Positions 54,656 through 63,481 of a stretch of DNA of 64,000 nt are shown one piece after another. The translations under genes and the position numbers were made by a program. Each line of letters starts with the position of its first letter. The stretch's first letter is position 1. The notes beneath the pieces were generated by a model, which was given only the letters and a program-made list of their open reading frames with translations, searched no databases and was not told where the DNA came from. The stretch comes from Flavobacteriaceae bacterium. Its GTDB lineage: Bacteria > Bacteroidota > Bacteroidia > Flavobacteriales > Flavobacteriaceae. The DNA lies in the NCBI GenBank assembly GCA_947457615.1, contig CANGWK010000001.1:198139-262138 (forward strand), in the 5' to 3' direction.

Positions 54656-54661
54656 TACACG

Positions 54662-54814
54662 ATGCACAAAATATATAAATTAGTAGCTCAAATTAACAAA
54701 CTAGTATTGCCAAGTTTTACAAAACAACAACTGGATATAACTAAAGCAAAAAAATGGCAGTTGGCATTGATAGCCTATCGGTATTATGTAACAAAAAGAG
54801 CAATAGATAGTTGA
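54662..54814 (+). CDS. Small conserved flavobacterial basic protein (50 residues)
   Basis: A 50-residue frame starting MHKIYKLVAQINKLVLPSFT, followed by KQQLDITKAKKWQLALIAYRYYVTKRAIDS, 6 nt after the stop of the surface protein gene. It is Lys-rich with an amphipathic pattern. Very similar small proteins stand near tRNAs and at operon ends in flavobacteria and are sometimes called SsrA-binding, a name I consider unsafe. Function unknown. Confidence 0.6.
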   Translation: MHKIYKLVAQINKLVLPSFTKQQLDITKAKKWQLALIAYRYYVTKRAIDS

Positions 54815-54898
54815 TTTATAATTTTAAATAAAATAATTTAAATTTGACTTCCAATTTGCAGTTAACATAATTATCCCTATATTTGCACCCACAAAAAA

Positions 54899-54972
54899 GG
54901 CCTCGTGGCGCAACTGAATAGCGCACTTGATTACGGCTCAAGAGGTTACTGGTTTGAATCCAGTCGAGGTCA
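54899..54972 (+). tRNA. tRNA-Arg (anticodon ACG)
   Basis: A 74-nt cloverleaf: acceptor GGCCTCG / CGAGGTC (one G-T pair), discriminator A, no encoded CCA. The D arm is GCGC...GCGC with AACTGAATA; the anticodon stem is CTTGA / TCAAG around loop TTACGGC, giving ACG; the T arm is ACTGG-TTTGAAT-CCAGT. It is normally modified to ICG and reads CGN codons. Confidence 0.95.
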
Positions 54973-54977
54973 CTACT

Positions 54978-55022
54978 ACAATCCCGAAACACTTGTTAAA
55001 TCAAGCGTTTCGGGATTTTTTA
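54978..55022. terminator. Terminator after tRNA-Arg
   Basis: A long stem AATCCCGAAAC-CTTG / CAAG-GTTTCGGGATT with loop TTAAAT, followed by T6. Confidence 0.9.
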
Positions 55023-55061
55023 ATTAAAATTTGTACAATTATCTCACGGTTGACCATAATT

Positions 55062-56177
55062 CTACCCCAACCACCCTTCCCTATCCAAACTTCTGTACTG
55101 AATAGCTTCTGCAATATGTACCGATTCTACTTTCTCAGAAGCTTCTAGATCTGCAATAGTTCGGGAAACTTTTAAAATTCGGTCATAAGCCCTTGCAGAA
55201 AGATTTAATTTCTCCATTGCAATTTTCAATAATTCCAAAGACGAAGGTTCTAATTCACAAAATTCCCTAACCAATTTAGAACCCATTTGAGCGTTATAAT
55301 GAATGTTTTCAAAAGCTTCAAATCTTTTGGATTGGATTTCTCTTGCGCTAGTAACCCGTTTCCGAATCTCAAAGCTACTCTCGCCTTTGCGTGTTTCAGT
55401 TAATTTTTCAAATGGCACTGGAGTTACCTCTACATGAATGTCGATTCGGTCTAAAAGTGGTCCTGATATTTTACTTAAATACCGCTGCATTTCCATAGGC
55501 GAAGAGCGTACCGGAGCATCAGGATCATTAAAATAGCCACTCGGACTAGGGTTCATACTGGCCACTAACATAAACGACGATGGATAGGTAATAGTAAATT
55601 TAGCTCTAGATATGGTAACTTCTCTATCTTCTAGCGGTTGCCGCATTACCTCTAAAACCTCTCGTTTAAACTCGGGTAATTCATCTAAAAAAAGTACGCC
55701 ATTGTGGGATAATGAAATCTCTCCTGGTTGCGGATAACTTCCGCCTCCTACTAAAGAAACAGAAGACGCTGTATGGTGCGGACTCCTAAAAGGCCTTTGA
55801 CTCATCAATCCTGCATCTTTAATTTTGCCCGCAACCGAATGGATTTTAGTTGTTTCCAACGCTTCTTTTAAAGTCATTGGCGGCAAAATACTAGGTAAAC
55901 GCTTAGCTAACATTGTTTTACCAGAACCAGGAGGACCAATTAAAATAATATTATGACCCCCTGCAGCCGCAATTTCCATGCATCGCTTTATTGACTCCTG
56001 CCCTTTGACATCTGAAAAATCAAAATCTGGAAAATCTAAATTCTTATAAAATTCCTCTCGAGTGTTAATTATTGTAGGTTCTATCGTTCCTTTTCCTTCA
56101 AAAAAATCAATTACTTGGGTTACGTTCTCTATTCCATAAACATTTAGGCCATCTACAATGGCAGCTTCTTTTACCAT
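55062..56177 (-). pseudogene. comM: N-terminally truncated ComM/YifB AAA+ ATPase, broken by the integrative element
   Basis: The 371-residue frame is the C-terminal three quarters of a ComM/YifB (Mg-chelatase-like) protein, which is normally ~510 residues. The P-loop ILIGPPGSGKTMLAKRLP, Walker B VLFLDELPEFKREVLEVMRQ, the sensor and C-terminal Mg_chelatase-C part ARAYDRILKVSRTIADLEASEKV are intact. The N-terminal ~140-residue Lon-like domain is missing: the text begins MVKEAAIVDGLNVYG, a segment that in full proteins lies far inside (family pattern KQNVKEAAIV). Immediately beyond the break is a divergent serine recombinase. ComM is a helicase for branch migration in natural transformation, so this copy is probably inactive. 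Confidence 0.85.
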
Positions 56178-56225
56178 ATTACAATAATAGGTTTATATTT
56201 GTGCTAAATTATATAATAAATCAAT
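56175..56225. other. Left boundary (att half-site) of the comM-integrated element
   Basis: Similarity to ComM ends at about 56177 (the codons before VKEAA should read Gln-Asn but continue as AAT ATG GTA and then unrelated DNA), and the recombinase ATG is at 56226. The crossover core must lie at about 56175-56190. The matching half-site, with the missing comM 5' end, should be at the other end of the element, outside the window. Confidence 0.65.
56194..56201 (+). promoter_or_regulatory. Candidate -7 box of the serine recombinase gene
   Basis: TATATTTG, a full TAnnTTTG match, 24 nt before the ATG at 56226 and inside the new DNA beyond the comM junction. No clear -33 TTG. Confidence 0.45.
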
Positions 56226-58064
56226 ATGACAAAAATTGCCATTTATGCTCGTGTATCCACATTATTACTTCAAGATTACGATAGACAAATATCTGATTTA
56301 AAATCAGATATAAAAAGACATAAATTAAATGATGGTGATAATTCTTTTGACATTAATAGTGATATAGAAATTTATGCAGAAAAAATATCCGGATTTAAGA
56401 AAAATACAGAAAGACCAGAATTAACCAAATTATTAAATAAAATTGAAGAAGACCCTACTTCAATATCGTCAATATATATAAGTGAAATATCAAGATTAGG
56501 TAGAGACCCAAGTGACACAAGAAAAGTTATTGACCGTCTAACAGATAAAGGGATTCCTGTTTTTATTCAATCTATTAATCAATTTACAATAGATAGAAAT
56601 GGTAATAGAAACAGTACTATGAATATCATTATTCAAGTACTAATGGAGTTTGCCGCAAGTGAAGCATCAACAACTAAAAATAGAATGATTTCAGGAAAAG
56701 TTGAAAAAGTTTCAAAAGGAAGAATTCACGGTTCAAATCTTGCTTATGGTTATATGGGAAATGATGATAAAATGCTTGTCGTAAATCCCGAAGAATCTAT
56801 TGTGGTTGAAAAAATATTTAATTATTATTTAGAAGGCATAGGGACACAAGTGATAGCAAATAATTTAAATCAATTGAACATCCCTACAAGATTGAACAAA
56901 ACTCATAATGATAAAACGATATCATACAAAAACACTGGAGAAAAATCAGGTTCAATGGTAAAGTGGGATGGAAACACCATATTACAAATACTGAAAAATA
57001 CAATATACAAAGGAAAAAGAAAATTTAAAGGTAACACATATGATGTTGAAAATATAGCTATCGTGAGTGAAGAAATATTTGATGAATGTACAAGAATTAG
57101 AACAAAAAAATCACATCGAAATTATTTAACTCGTTATGAATATCTATTAAGAAATAATTTGTTTTGTGGTTGTTGTGGAAGAAAGTATGTAGGTAAATAT
57201 GTACCATCAATTGGTGGTGATAAAGTATACAAATGTACTAGTTACTTACCAAACAGTCCTAATGGAAAATGTGGTGAATTATCTATTAATATTGGACTAA
57301 TTGAATCTGTAATATATAACGAAATAATAAATTCTGAATTACTTCTCAAGTACCTTGATTCACCCAATAAAATCAAAAAGAATATGGAACGAGAATTAAT
57401 AAAATATCAACAACTTCTATCAAATGAAGAATCTAATCTCAAAACTAAACAAAGTGAACTATCAAGATTACTCGATTTATATCTGACTAATCCAAATTCC
57501 GTTTCAGAACTATACATAAAAAAGGAAACAGAATTAAAAAAGAACATTGACACTATAAACGAAAAAATATCACTAATTAAAAGTAAAATTGTATCAAACA
57601 AGTTTTCATTAGCAAATTTTAACGTAAAAGGGGCTTCAAAAGAAATGATTATAAATGCCAAAAATAATAGACCTGAACTTCTCAAAATATTTAATCAATT
57701 CATTGAAAAAATTATCATAAATACAATAAATAAACAATACACACTCATAACTTTATTTATTAAAACAAACGGAATAACATTAAATCGAACATTAAAATTA
57801 TTGATATTTGCCGGTGGTGTACGTTCGGTTAGATTCCATAGTAAAAAGATATATAGATATTTACCCGTTCTTCATATGGAGAATGAACCTATTTTTAAAA
57901 ATAATATTTTAATTGCTGATAAAACTGAACTACTAACTGAAGTAAACTATTTAGTTCAGTTAGCTAATCAAGATACGGGTAATGTTGAATTACACCAAAA
58001 ATTTATTGAGGTTCCTAAAGAAAATTGGTTATTTATAAATCCTCAAGACAATTCGAAGAATTAA
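56226..58064 (+). CDS. Large serine recombinase (integrase)
   Basis: A 612-residue serine integrase. Catalytic N-terminal domain: IAIYARVST with nucleophile Ser11 and conserved Arg9, then IYISEISRLGRDPSDT (SRLxR) and LMEFAASEASTTKNRM. The recombinase domain at ~150-270 is GRIHGSNLAYGYMGNDD and VEKIFNYYLEGIGTQVIANNL, with a zinc ribbon at ~310-350 (LFCGCCGRKYVGK, YKCTSY, GKCGEL). A coiled coil is at ~370-460, as in phiC31/TP901 integrases where it controls direction. It is beside the broken comM and is the likely integrase of the element. Length and motifs are complete. Confidence 0.95.
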   Translation: MTKIAIYARVSTLLLQDYDRQISDLKSDIKRHKLNDGDNSFDINSDIEIYAEKISGFKKNTERPELTKLLNKIEEDPTSISSIYISEISRLGRDPSDTRKVIDRLTDKGIPVFIQSINQFTIDRNGNRNSTMNIIIQVLMEFAASEASTTKNRMISGKVEKVSKGRIHGSNLAYGYMGNDDKMLVVNPEESIVVEKIFNYYLEGIGTQVIANNLNQLNIPTRLNKTHNDKTISYKNTGEKSGSMVKWDGNTILQILKNTIYKGKRKFKGNTYDVENIAIVSEEIFDECTRIRTKKSHRNYLTRYEYLLRNNLFCGCCGRKYVGKYVPSIGGDKVYKCTSYLPNSPNGKCGELSINIGLIESVIYNEIINSELLLKYLDSPNKIKKNMERELIKYQQLLSNEESNLKTKQSELSRLLDLYLTNPNSVSELYIKKETELKKNIDTINEKISLIKSKIVSNKFSLANFNVKGASKEMIINAKNNRPELLKIFNQFIEKIIINTINKQYTLITLFIKTNGITLNRTLKLLIFAGGVRSVRFHSKKIYRYLPVLHMENEPIFKNNILIADKTELLTEVNYLVQLANQDTGNVELHQKFIEVPKENWLFINPQDNSKN

Positions 58065-58377
58065 ATTTTCAACCCAATAATCAAATATTACAACAAAACC
58101 TTAAAAATATCTCATATACGTTGAGTATATATCTCACCACCCTTTTCATACTTTAAGTCTTATTCTTTGATATAAATTCGTCCTTCTTTATATGAATTAG
58201 TAGCACAAATTATTTCAAATATGTTTGCAACACCCCCTATTAATGGCATATCCTCCGTGTAAACAATTAAAAAGAGTATGTTGATATGATTGTTGTTTAG
58301 ATACTTTTAAATTGCATAGAAAAGAGTTATTTGATTCCTTTACAGAGATATTTTTATTCAGTGTGAAGTAAAAATTA
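58065..58377. other. Intergenic stretch, 313 nt, after the recombinase gene
   Basis: AT-rich. I see no convincing gene, tRNA or terminator. A short palindrome ATATAC-GTTGA-GTATAT (58114-58130) is the only structure. It lies between the convergent recombinase and WYL genes. Confidence 0.5.
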
Positions 58378-59298
58378 TCACTCACCAAAATCTTGATGGT
58401 TGTTCACCAAAACACTATGAATAAATGATTTTAAATGAGTTTGATACTCTTGTGAACCCAATACATCTACATCATCAAGTAAACCTAAAACAAATCTTGT
58501 GATAGGTTTAGGATTGTTAACTACAATTGAAAGGTTATAGGTATTGTTTTTTGAGTTTTCTTTGATATAACTTTTCACCAACGGGTATTCTTCTTTAAGT
58601 AAGAGATATGCTCTAAATGATAGTTTTAATTCAACATTAAACTTCTCCCCATTTTGTTCAGTGAAACCAAAGGCATCAGGTTTGTCAATGGTATGTTTGT
58701 CTTGATGTACTTGTGGAACACCGGTGTTATTCACTTCTGATATTCTCTCAATGTTGAAAAATTTATTCTCCCCCGTTTCAACTTCATAAGCACAAAGTGA
58801 TGTATAATTGTCGGTAAAACCTATTGGTTCAACTAATCTATCAGATATTTTTTGAGAATTAGCAGAATGATATTTTATCAGGACCACCTGTTGTTCATTA
58901 ACGATTGAATTACTTAATATCTCTACCAATTTACCCAAATGTGCATTTAATATATGGTTCCCTTGAATTGATATCTCCGATTTTAGATATATTTTCCTCA
59001 AGAGGGAATCTTTCAACATACTATTCTTAGCTGACGATAATAGTAGTTCTTTGAGTAATGACGCTTCTTCTTTAGTGAACTCAATGTCACTAATGTCTTT
59101 ATCACCAACAATATAGTATCTATTGAATCCATCTCTTTGCAAATCAAACCCAAGTTCCTTGATTAAGTCAAAATACCGGTAGATGGTTCTGTCTGTGCTA
59201 CCAAGAACCCCCGATAAAAACTTTATTGATTTGGTCGGTTGTTTTTTTAACAGAGAAATCAGTTGAAATACTCTTAAAATTTTATTCTGATTAAACAT
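58378..59298 (-). CDS. WYL-domain transcription regulator
   Basis: A 306-residue regulator: winged helix-turn-helix at ~1-60 (LRVFQLISLLKKQPTKSIKFLSGVLGSTDRTIYRYFDLI), then a WYL (Sm-like) ligand domain at ~130-200 (QQVVLIKYHSANSQKISDRLVEPIGF, NERISEVNNTG-type) and a WCX-like C-terminal part. Such regulators (BrxR, CapW type) often control anti-phage islands and respond to nucleic acid. The gene is divergent from a small exported protein, with an inverted-repeat operator candidate between them (59314-59369). Control of the methylase-helicase genes is inference. Confidence 0.9.
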   Translation of the reverse strand: MFNQNKILRVFQLISLLKKQPTKSIKFLSGVLGSTDRTIYRYFDLIKELGFDLQRDGFNRYYIVGDKDISDIEFTKEEASLLKELLLSSAKNSMLKDSLLRKIYLKSEISIQGNHILNAHLGKLVEILSNSIVNEQQVVLIKYHSANSQKISDRLVEPIGFTDNYTSLCAYEVETGENKFFNIERISEVNNTGVPQVHQDKHTIDKPDAFGFTEQNGEKFNVELKLSFRAYLLLKEEYPLVKSYIKENSKNNTYNLSIVVNNPKPITRFVLGLLDDVDVLGSQEYQTHLKSFIHSVLVNNHQDFGE

Positions 59299-59313
59299 AA
59301 AAAAATAATTTAT

Positions 59314-59369
59314 TTGTCAAATTAGGTCAATTAATATCATTTACACAAGTCATTGACCTTAATTGTCAA
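59314..59369. promoter_or_regulatory. Inverted-repeat operator candidate in front of the WYL gene
   Basis: TTGTCAAATTA-GGTCAAT (59314-59331) and, inverted, ATTGACCTTAATTGTCAA (59352-59369), 20 nt apart. The arms match at 15 of 18 positions allowing one gap. It fits two binding sites of a dimeric WYL regulator. Confidence 0.6.
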
Positions 59370-59417
59370 AATGGTTAGCGTATTTTGAATATTCTTAACA
59401 ATATAAATCTTAAAACA

Positions 59418-59954
59418 ATGAAGAAATTAATTTTTTTCGTATTGGTGTTTCTGACAATGACACCCACCAATGCACAAACAACAAAAGAGAATGAACAAAG
59501 TAACGCAGAAAAATTTTCAGCACGCTCCGGAACTTTAATGCAAAAAGAGTTCTCTGAGATAGGAAACTTAAAAAAATGTAAAATTCAAGTTTTGTATTAT
59601 TCTGACTTGATTACCAATTCAAAACAATCAGCATTGAAATTTGAATTTGAAGTAGCAACAACTTATTCTACCGACACAAAAGTTGCAATACTTGACACAG
59701 ACGAAATTGATGGTTTAATGAAGTCGATAAAAATTCTTCAAGAAAAAGTTATTATTAACGTTCCTGCAAATTATACTGAGGCATATTACAGAAGTAGAAG
59801 TGGATTTGAAGCCGGTTGTTTTGTTAGTAAAGGTTCTTGGTCTTGTTACTTAAAACTTGAAAAATTTGATGGGAAAAGTTATGTATGGTTAGACAAAGAA
59901 GACCTACCTGCATTGTATACACTTCTTGAACAAGCTAAAGTAAAAATGTTGTAA
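59418..59954 (+). CDS. Small exported protein of the element, unknown function
   Basis: A 178-residue protein that I do not recognise. The start MKKLIFFVLVFLTMTPTNAQ at 59418 has a proper signal peptide (cleavage after TNA); a longer open frame to 59385 does not. The mature part is mixed alpha/beta, with KCKIQVLYYSDLITNSKQSALKFEFE and C-terminal FEAGCFVSKGSWSCYLKLEKFDGKSYVWL; two Cys in GCFVSKGSWSC might pair. It is divergent from the WYL gene and could be under its control. No homology to a defence effector is evident. Confidence 0.65.
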   Translation: MKKLIFFVLVFLTMTPTNAQTTKENEQSNAEKFSARSGTLMQKEFSEIGNLKKCKIQVLYYSDLITNSKQSALKFEFEVATTYSTDTKVAILDTDEIDGLMKSIKILQEKVIINVPANYTEAYYRSRSGFEAGCFVSKGSWSCYLKLEKFDGKSYVWLDKEDLPALYTLLEQAKVKML

Positions 59955-60007
59955 ATCAATTTATTCAATTTATAAAGTGCGGTGTCAGCACTATAATCAC
60001 TGACAAA

Positions 60008-60403
60008 ATGGTAATGTCAAACAATATTATTGTATCAACAGGAGATATTAAATCTGATTATGAAATCATTGGTCCTGTATATTTTTCAGTATCTAATAAG
60101 GGGCTATTTGGCAGTCAATTAGGTACTTTAATTAAAAAATATAAAGGAGAAATTGAAACATTAAAAAAGAACTCTCTTATGAATGAAGCAAGAGCAGATT
60201 GGGGTGTTCTATGGGGTGAATTTTCCGCAGGTCAAAATGATTTTGATAAAGCGTTCTATATTGCAGTTCAAGAACTAAAAACAAGAGCATCAATATTAAA
60301 TGCTGATGCCATCATTTCAATGAGACAAGATATTGATATGGATACAAACGGTTTTCAATATTTCTATCTTCAAATGTATGGTACGGCAGTAAAGTTTAAG
60401 TAG
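60008..60403 (+). CDS. YbjQ-like (heavy-metal-binding domain) protein
   Basis: A 131-residue protein. The pattern begins IIVSTGDIKSDYEIIGPVYFSVS, continues with a charged helix, and ends KTRASILNADAIISMRQDIDMDTNGFQYFYLQMYGTAVKFK, the shape of the YbjQ/DUF74 domain (end strand xYGTAVxx), which forms pentamers. Metal binding is proposed for the family but not shown here. ATG at 60008 is used; an ATG at 60014 is possible. A terminator follows at 60417, separating it from the methylase. Confidence 0.6.
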   Translation: MVMSNNIIVSTGDIKSDYEIIGPVYFSVSNKGLFGSQLGTLIKKYKGEIETLKKNSLMNEARADWGVLWGEFSAGQNDFDKAFYIAVQELKTRASILNADAIISMRQDIDMDTNGFQYFYLQMYGTAVKFK

Positions 60404-60789
60404 ATATTAAATTAATAAGGACAGTATTATTCTGTCCTTTTATTTTTTATTGCTATTGCTCTTCTTAAATGGTTGCCCCCCTGCCCCCCAAGTCAAGTAT
60501 TGATTGAATCAAGAGAGGGTTGTAATTTAAAAAAAATAGATGAAGACCCAGTCGCCCCACTTCATATCATTGCTTTTCGTGATGGGGTATGACAACCAAT
60601 TTTACAGGTTCATTTATCTATACTATAATAAATACGGTATAATTTGAAAAAATGAAGAGTTTATTTAAAATAATGTAAGATTAGAATTACTCATTATTTG
60701 ATTCATTTAGACCAAAAACTAGCATTTTTATCATTTTTTTTCGCAAATTTGTGATTGAAGTTAAATTTTCTATAGTTACGACCAATCAA
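60404..60789. other. Intergenic stretch before the methylase, with nested inverted repeats
   Basis: 386 nt. After the terminator at 60417-60446 comes a C-run region (GCCCCCCTGCCCCCC near 60473-60489), then an outer stem GGTTGT (60518-60523) / ACAACC (60592-60597) enclosing CCCCA (60555-60559) / TGGGG (60583-60587). This may be a structured leader or small RNA. No ORF is convincing. Confidence 0.4.
60417..60446 (+). terminator. Terminator after the YbjQ-like gene
   Basis: Stem AAGGACAG / CTGTCCTT with a TATTATT loop and T run. Confidence 0.8.
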
Positions 60790-63480
60790 ATGAATATTAC
60801 ACAGATAGAACAAAATGTCCAATCACTTATTTCAACTCTAAACGTTGAAACGTTCATATACGAATTTCTTACTGCCTTCGGTACACCTAATGCAACAATT
60901 AAGAAATTACAAATTGGTTCTCTCAATCTATCAAAGAAGGATAACGAGATATTGTGGAAGAAAAAGTTGTATTTCACCCATATTGATTCAGATTCTCTTC
61001 ATAGTTTCATTGACGGGATTAGAAATGATGAAACCATCAACAAACAACAACCCCGTTTTATCATTGTTATCAACGATAAATCGTTGGTTTCTTATGATTC
61101 TAAAACTGCCGACACATTAGATTGTGAACTTCAAGATTTACCGAAACACTTTTCATTTTTCCTTCCTTTGGCTGGTATGGAGAAGGCACAACATCAGGTG
61201 GAGAATCCTGCGGATGTTAAAGCTTCTGAAAAGATGGCGAAGTTATATGATGAAATTAGAAAAGACAATGACTTTGATACAGAGGAAGAAGTTCACGGAC
61301 TTAATGTATTCTTATCTCGTTTGTTGTTCTGTTTCTTTGCCGAAGACACAGGTATTTTTTCTCAAAGTCAATTTACTCATTCCATAAGTAATCATACTCA
61401 AGTTGATGGTACTGATTTAGACACTTGTCTTGATAGAATGTTTGAGGTAATGAATACACCTTTTGGTTCGCGTGGAAGTATACCTCAATTTTTAAATGAC
61501 TTTCCCTACGTAAACGGAGGGTTGTTCAAAGATTTTCACAAGTCACCAAAATTTACAAGACGAAGCCGACAAGTTATTCTTGAGTGTGGTGAGTTAAATT
61601 GGAGTGCCATCAATCCTGATATTTTTGGTTCTATGATTCAGGCGGTGATTACTCCTGAACATCGTGGTGGTATGGGTATGCACTACACGAGTGTCCCGAA
61701 CATTATGAAAGTGATTGAACCTTTGTTCTTGAATGATTTGTATGAAGCATTTGATGATAGTAAAGGAAATATTAAGAAACTCAATGACCTATTAAGACGA
61801 CTTTGGAATATAAAAATATTTGACCCCGCTTGTGGTAGTGGTAACTTCTTGATTATATCTTACAAAGAACTCCGTAAATTAGAGATGTTAATCTTTCAAG
61901 AGATTGATAAAGTAAGTGGAACATATACCAATCAATTTACCGGTATTACATTAAACAACTTCTTTGGTATTGAGTTGGACGACTTTGCCCACGAGGTTGC
62001 TATTTTATCATTATGGTTAGCCGAACACCAAATGAATGTAGAGTTCACCAAACAATTTGGTCGTTCACAACCTTCATTACCATTAAAACAAACCGGTAAC
62101 ATCGTTCAAGGAAATGCGTGTCGTATTGATTGGGAATCTGTTTGTCCTAAAAATGAAGGTGATGAAATTTACATTTTAGGTAACCCACCTTATTTGGGGG
62201 GAAAGTTGCAAAATGAAGAACAGAATAAAGATATGTTTAAGGTTTTTGAAGGGTTTGATAGATTTAATAATATTGATTATATCGGGTGTTGGTTTTTATT
62301 AGCATCAAAATATATTAACAAAGATATTAAAGTAGCGTTTGTATCTACTAATTCTATTTCTCAAGGAACTCAAGTCAATGATTTATGGCCCAAGATATTT
62401 GGATTACAAAATGAAATATTTTTTGCTGTTAAAGATTTTGTTTGGGATAATAATGCAAAAAATACCGCAAAAGTTATATGTTCAATTATAGGTTTATCAA
62501 AACAACAAAACAATAATAAATTTATATATATAAACGGACTTAAAAAAAATGTTAAAAATATTAATGCATATCTAATTGAAGGTCCTAATATTTTTATTGA
62601 AAAAAGAACCACACCTTTAAGTTTGTTACCAATTATGAATCAGGGCAATATACCTTTGGAAAGTGGGTATTTGATGTTGACACAAATTGAAAAGGAAGAA
62701 TTAATTAATATTAGCCCCGAATCAGAAATTTTTTTAAGGAGAATAACAGGTTCAAATGAATCAATAAATAATATTGAAAGGTATTGTTTATGGATTACCA
62801 ATAATGACTTAGAGATTGCAATGTCAATTCCTCAAATTAAGGATAGAATTGAAAAAGTATTTAATTTTCGAATTAATGGTGGGACAAATGCAAAATCTTG
62901 TGCTAATAGGTCACATCAATTCTGTATGACCAATACAGCAATCAATACTCAAATTATCATACCATCAGTTTCATCTGAAAAAAGAAATTATATTCCTATT
63001 GATATATTGCAAAAGAATTATATTGTAAATCATTCAGCATATGTCATATATGATGCGGAAAATTATATTTTTAGTATATTAAATTCTAAAATTCACATAC
63101 TTTGGGTTAAAAATATTTCAGGTAAACTTAAAAACGATATTAGATATTCAGCCGGTATTTGTTGGTATAGTTTTCCTTTTCCTGAAATTTCAAAAAATCA
63201 AAAAAAAGAACTTGAAAATTGTGCGTTTAAAATATTAGAAGAAAGAGAGAAACACTCCGAAAAAACATTAGCACAATTATATGACCCGGATAAAATGCCG
63301 GAAGGGTTACGTGAGGCACATCGTCAAAATGATTTAGCAGTGGAACGTTGTTATCGTCTAAAACCATTTGAAAGTGATGAAGAACGTTTAGAGTATTTGT
63401 TTAAATTATACGAACAAATGATTTCCAAAGAAAAAGAACACGGGACTTTATTTGAGTCAACTAAAAAAACTAAAAAATAA
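60790..63480 (+). CDS. MmeI/YeeA-like adenine-specific DNA methyltransferase
   Basis: An 896-residue multi-domain protein. The N-terminal part (~1-120) corresponds to the MmeI nuclease region but shows no D...ExK pattern. A helical part follows with LNVFLSRLLFCFFAEDTGIFSQSQF (~175-200). The methyltransferase has motif I FDPACGSGNFLIISY at ~345 and motif IV NPPYLGGK at ~465, typical of N6-adenine methylation. A target-recognition region lies at ~640-810. The C-terminal LYDPDKMPEGLREAHRQNDLAVERCY is the MmeI_C signature. The GTG at 60751 is in frame, but ATG 60790 starts MNITQIEQ. A helicase gene follows by 1 nt, so this is probably the modification part of a restriction or defence unit. Confidence 0.9.
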   Translation: MNITQIEQNVQSLISTLNVETFIYEFLTAFGTPNATIKKLQIGSLNLSKKDNEILWKKKLYFTHIDSDSLHSFIDGIRNDETINKQQPRFIIVINDKSLVSYDSKTADTLDCELQDLPKHFSFFLPLAGMEKAQHQVENPADVKASEKMAKLYDEIRKDNDFDTEEEVHGLNVFLSRLLFCFFAEDTGIFSQSQFTHSISNHTQVDGTDLDTCLDRMFEVMNTPFGSRGSIPQFLNDFPYVNGGLFKDFHKSPKFTRRSRQVILECGELNWSAINPDIFGSMIQAVITPEHRGGMGMHYTSVPNIMKVIEPLFLNDLYEAFDDSKGNIKKLNDLLRRLWNIKIFDPACGSGNFLIISYKELRKLEMLIFQEIDKVSGTYTNQFTGITLNNFFGIELDDFAHEVAILSLWLAEHQMNVEFTKQFGRSQPSLPLKQTGNIVQGNACRIDWESVCPKNEGDEIYILGNPPYLGGKLQNEEQNKDMFKVFEGFDRFNNIDYIGCWFLLASKYINKDIKVAFVSTNSISQGTQVNDLWPKIFGLQNEIFFAVKDFVWDNNAKNTAKVICSIIGLSKQQNNNKFIYINGLKKNVKNINAYLIEGPNIFIEKRTTPLSLLPIMNQGNIPLESGYLMLTQIEKEELINISPESEIFLRRITGSNESINNIERYCLWITNNDLEIAMSIPQIKDRIEKVFNFRINGGTNAKSCANRSHQFCMTNTAINTQIIIPSVSSEKRNYIPIDILQKNYIVNHSAYVIYDAENYIFSILNSKIHILWVKNISGKLKNDIRYSAGICWYSFPFPEISKNQKKELENCAFKILEEREKHSEKTLAQLYDPDKMPEGLREAHRQNDLAVERCYRLKPFESDEERLEYLFKLYEQMISKEKEHGTLFESTKKTKK

Positions 63481-63481
63481 T

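Noticed and set aside
58114..58130. ATATAC-GTTGA-GTATAT palindrome as an att site
   Set aside because: It is on the inner side of the recombinase gene; the comM junction at ~56177 is the better-supported boundary.
60751..60789. GTG start 39 nt upstream for the methyltransferase
   Set aside because: Adds MIEVKFSIVTTNQ of doubtful value; ATG 60790 (MNITQIEQ) looks more natural. Not excluded.
60845..61387. Two frames (91 and 87 codons) overlapping the methylase in another frame
   Set aside because: Shifted readings of the N-terminal methyltransferase region; no own start signal.
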